Source: Betaproteobacteria bacterium
GTDB taxonomy: Bacteria > Pseudomonadota > Gammaproteobacteria > Burkholderiales > Usitatibacteraceae
Direction of reading: 5' to 3'
Assembly: GCA_016720925.1 (NCBI GenBank)
Contig: JADKJR010000015.1
Location: 1-64,000, forward strand
DNA length: 64,000 nt
Made by a program: the position numbers and the translations under genes. Below the pieces are notes generated by a model, which worked only from the letters and a program-made list of their open reading frames with translations, was not told where the DNA came from and ran no database searches. This document shows positions 63,483 to 64,000 of this stretch, piece after piece. Numbering within the stretch: position 1 is the first letter of the stretch; each line of letters starts with the position of its first letter.

Positions 63483-64000
63483 GTGGGAGCCACTTATAAC
63501 GTCGTGCCGGCAACCCCGCTCGATTACCGCCGCCTCGCGGAAAAACGTCTGCCGCGATTCCTGTTCGATTACATCGATGGCGGCGCCAATGATGAAGTCA
63601 CGCTGGCCCGCAATGTCGATGACTTTCGCGGGATCGACGTCAAGCAGCGCGTGCTGCGGGATGTGTCCGGCATCGATACCTCAACGACGCTGCTGGGCGG
63701 GAATGCCGCGATGCCATTGATCCTGGCCCCCATCGGGATGGCCGGAATGTTCGCGCGCCGGGGCGAATTGCAGGCGGTAAGAGCGGCCAACGCCGCCAAT
63801 GTCCCGTTCACGCTGTCGACAGTTGGAATCTGTCCGATCGATGAAGTGCGCGCGGCCTCGGGCAAGCCTTTCTGGTTTCAACTCTATATGATCAAGAACC
63901 GCGAGGCCGTGCGCGGATTGCTTGAACGCGCAATGCAGGCAGGCTGCACGACGCTAGTCTTCACTGTCGATTTGCCCATGCCCGGCCTGCGCCATCGGGA
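63483..64000 (+). CDS. FMN-dependent alpha-hydroxy-acid oxidase/L-lactate dehydrogenase (partial)
   Basis: The first 172 codons are present; the gene runs off the window. From GTG 63483 the sequence reads PLDYRRLAEKRLPRFLFDYI with DGGAN, then LAPIGMAGMFARRGE, FTLSTVGICPIDEV, FWFQLYM and LVFTVDLPMPGLRHR, the LldD/Hao order. GAAAGG precedes the GTG. With the upstream FAD enzyme it could give both L- and D-acid oxidation. Confidence 0.85.
   Translation, partial: MGATYNVVPATPLDYRRLAEKRLPRFLFDYIDGGANDEVTLARNVDDFRGIDVKQRVLRDVSGIDTSTTLLGGNAAMPLILAPIGMAGMFARRGELQAVRAANAANVPFTLSTVGICPIDEVRAASGKPFWFQLYMIKNREAVRGLLERAMQAGCTTLVFTVDLPMPGLRHR

Overview
The window looks like a chromosomal segment of a sulfur-oxidising, CO2-fixing betaproteobacterium, with gene content like Thiobacillus, Sulfuritalea or Sulfuricella relatives. 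Almost everything needed to take sulfide, stored sulfur and thiosulfate to sulfate lies within about 55 kb. This includes reverse-type Dsr with dsrL, cytoplasmic Soe, Sat-AprBA, SQR and a Sox set without soxCD, together with a Calvin cycle built on form II RuBisCO. Several otherwise essential genes carry single-base frameshifts or an implausible G-run, which suggests a draft or long-read assembly with uncorrected indels.

Layout. 1-1349: frameshifted remains of an exported delta-60-repeat/dockerin protein. 1502-5359: two unrecognised proteins (+), then an unrecognised small protein, an ankyrin protein and a YkgJ-type Cys-cluster protein (-). 5455-14042 (-): soeABC-sat-aprBA, sulfite to sulfate by direct oxidation and through APS. 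14398-16265 (+): NarX/NarL-like two-component system, divergent from soeA. 16479-30445 (-): dsrABEFHCMKLJOPN, a Cys-less DsrC homologue, dsrR and a sirohaem methyltransferase. 30830-37132 (+): sqr followed by a cluster holding an orphan Cas6/Cmx6-type RNase, a second Cys-less DsrC homologue, a TauD-type dioxygenase, a ferredoxin-reductase fusion and an S24-like protein. 37364-39291 (-): broken VOC/cupin gene and a periplasmic SCP2 protein. 39423-45228 (-): cbbY-rpe-fbp-prk-tkt. 45723-50289 (-): cbbM-cbbQ-cbbO, divergent from cbbR (+). 51547-52608 (-): threonine aldolase. 53005-59788 (+): soxYZ, a DsrE-like protein, soxAX, GlcG/HbpS, soxB, metallohydrolase and thioredoxin-fold protein. 60058-60133: tRNA-Asn. 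60501-64000 (+): a 2-hydroxyacid/2-oxoacid oxidation group, cut by the window end.

Regulation. Two promoter architectures recur. Upstream of soeA and sqr there is an identical palindrome, TACCCACATGGGGTAT, placed 13-14 nt before an identical TCCCGGCTATAGACG -10 block; dsrA is read the other way from the same palindrome. The NarL-type regulator encoded beside soeA is the obvious candidate binder. Separately, a roughly 69-bp block (ATAAG...CTTAT-type motif, T/A-rich centre, -35/-10) is conserved upstream of cbbM, cbbY and soxY in the same orientation relative to each gene, which suggests joint control of carbon fixation and Sox, probably by CbbR.

A third recurring element is a family of five 56-nt imperfect hairpins in gene gaps, three of them between convergent genes and one inside the dsr operon between dsrF and dsrE. 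With an orphan Cas6-like endoribonuclease in the sulfur cluster and no CRISPR array in view, a hairpin-RNA processing role is the most speculative but most interesting possibility here.
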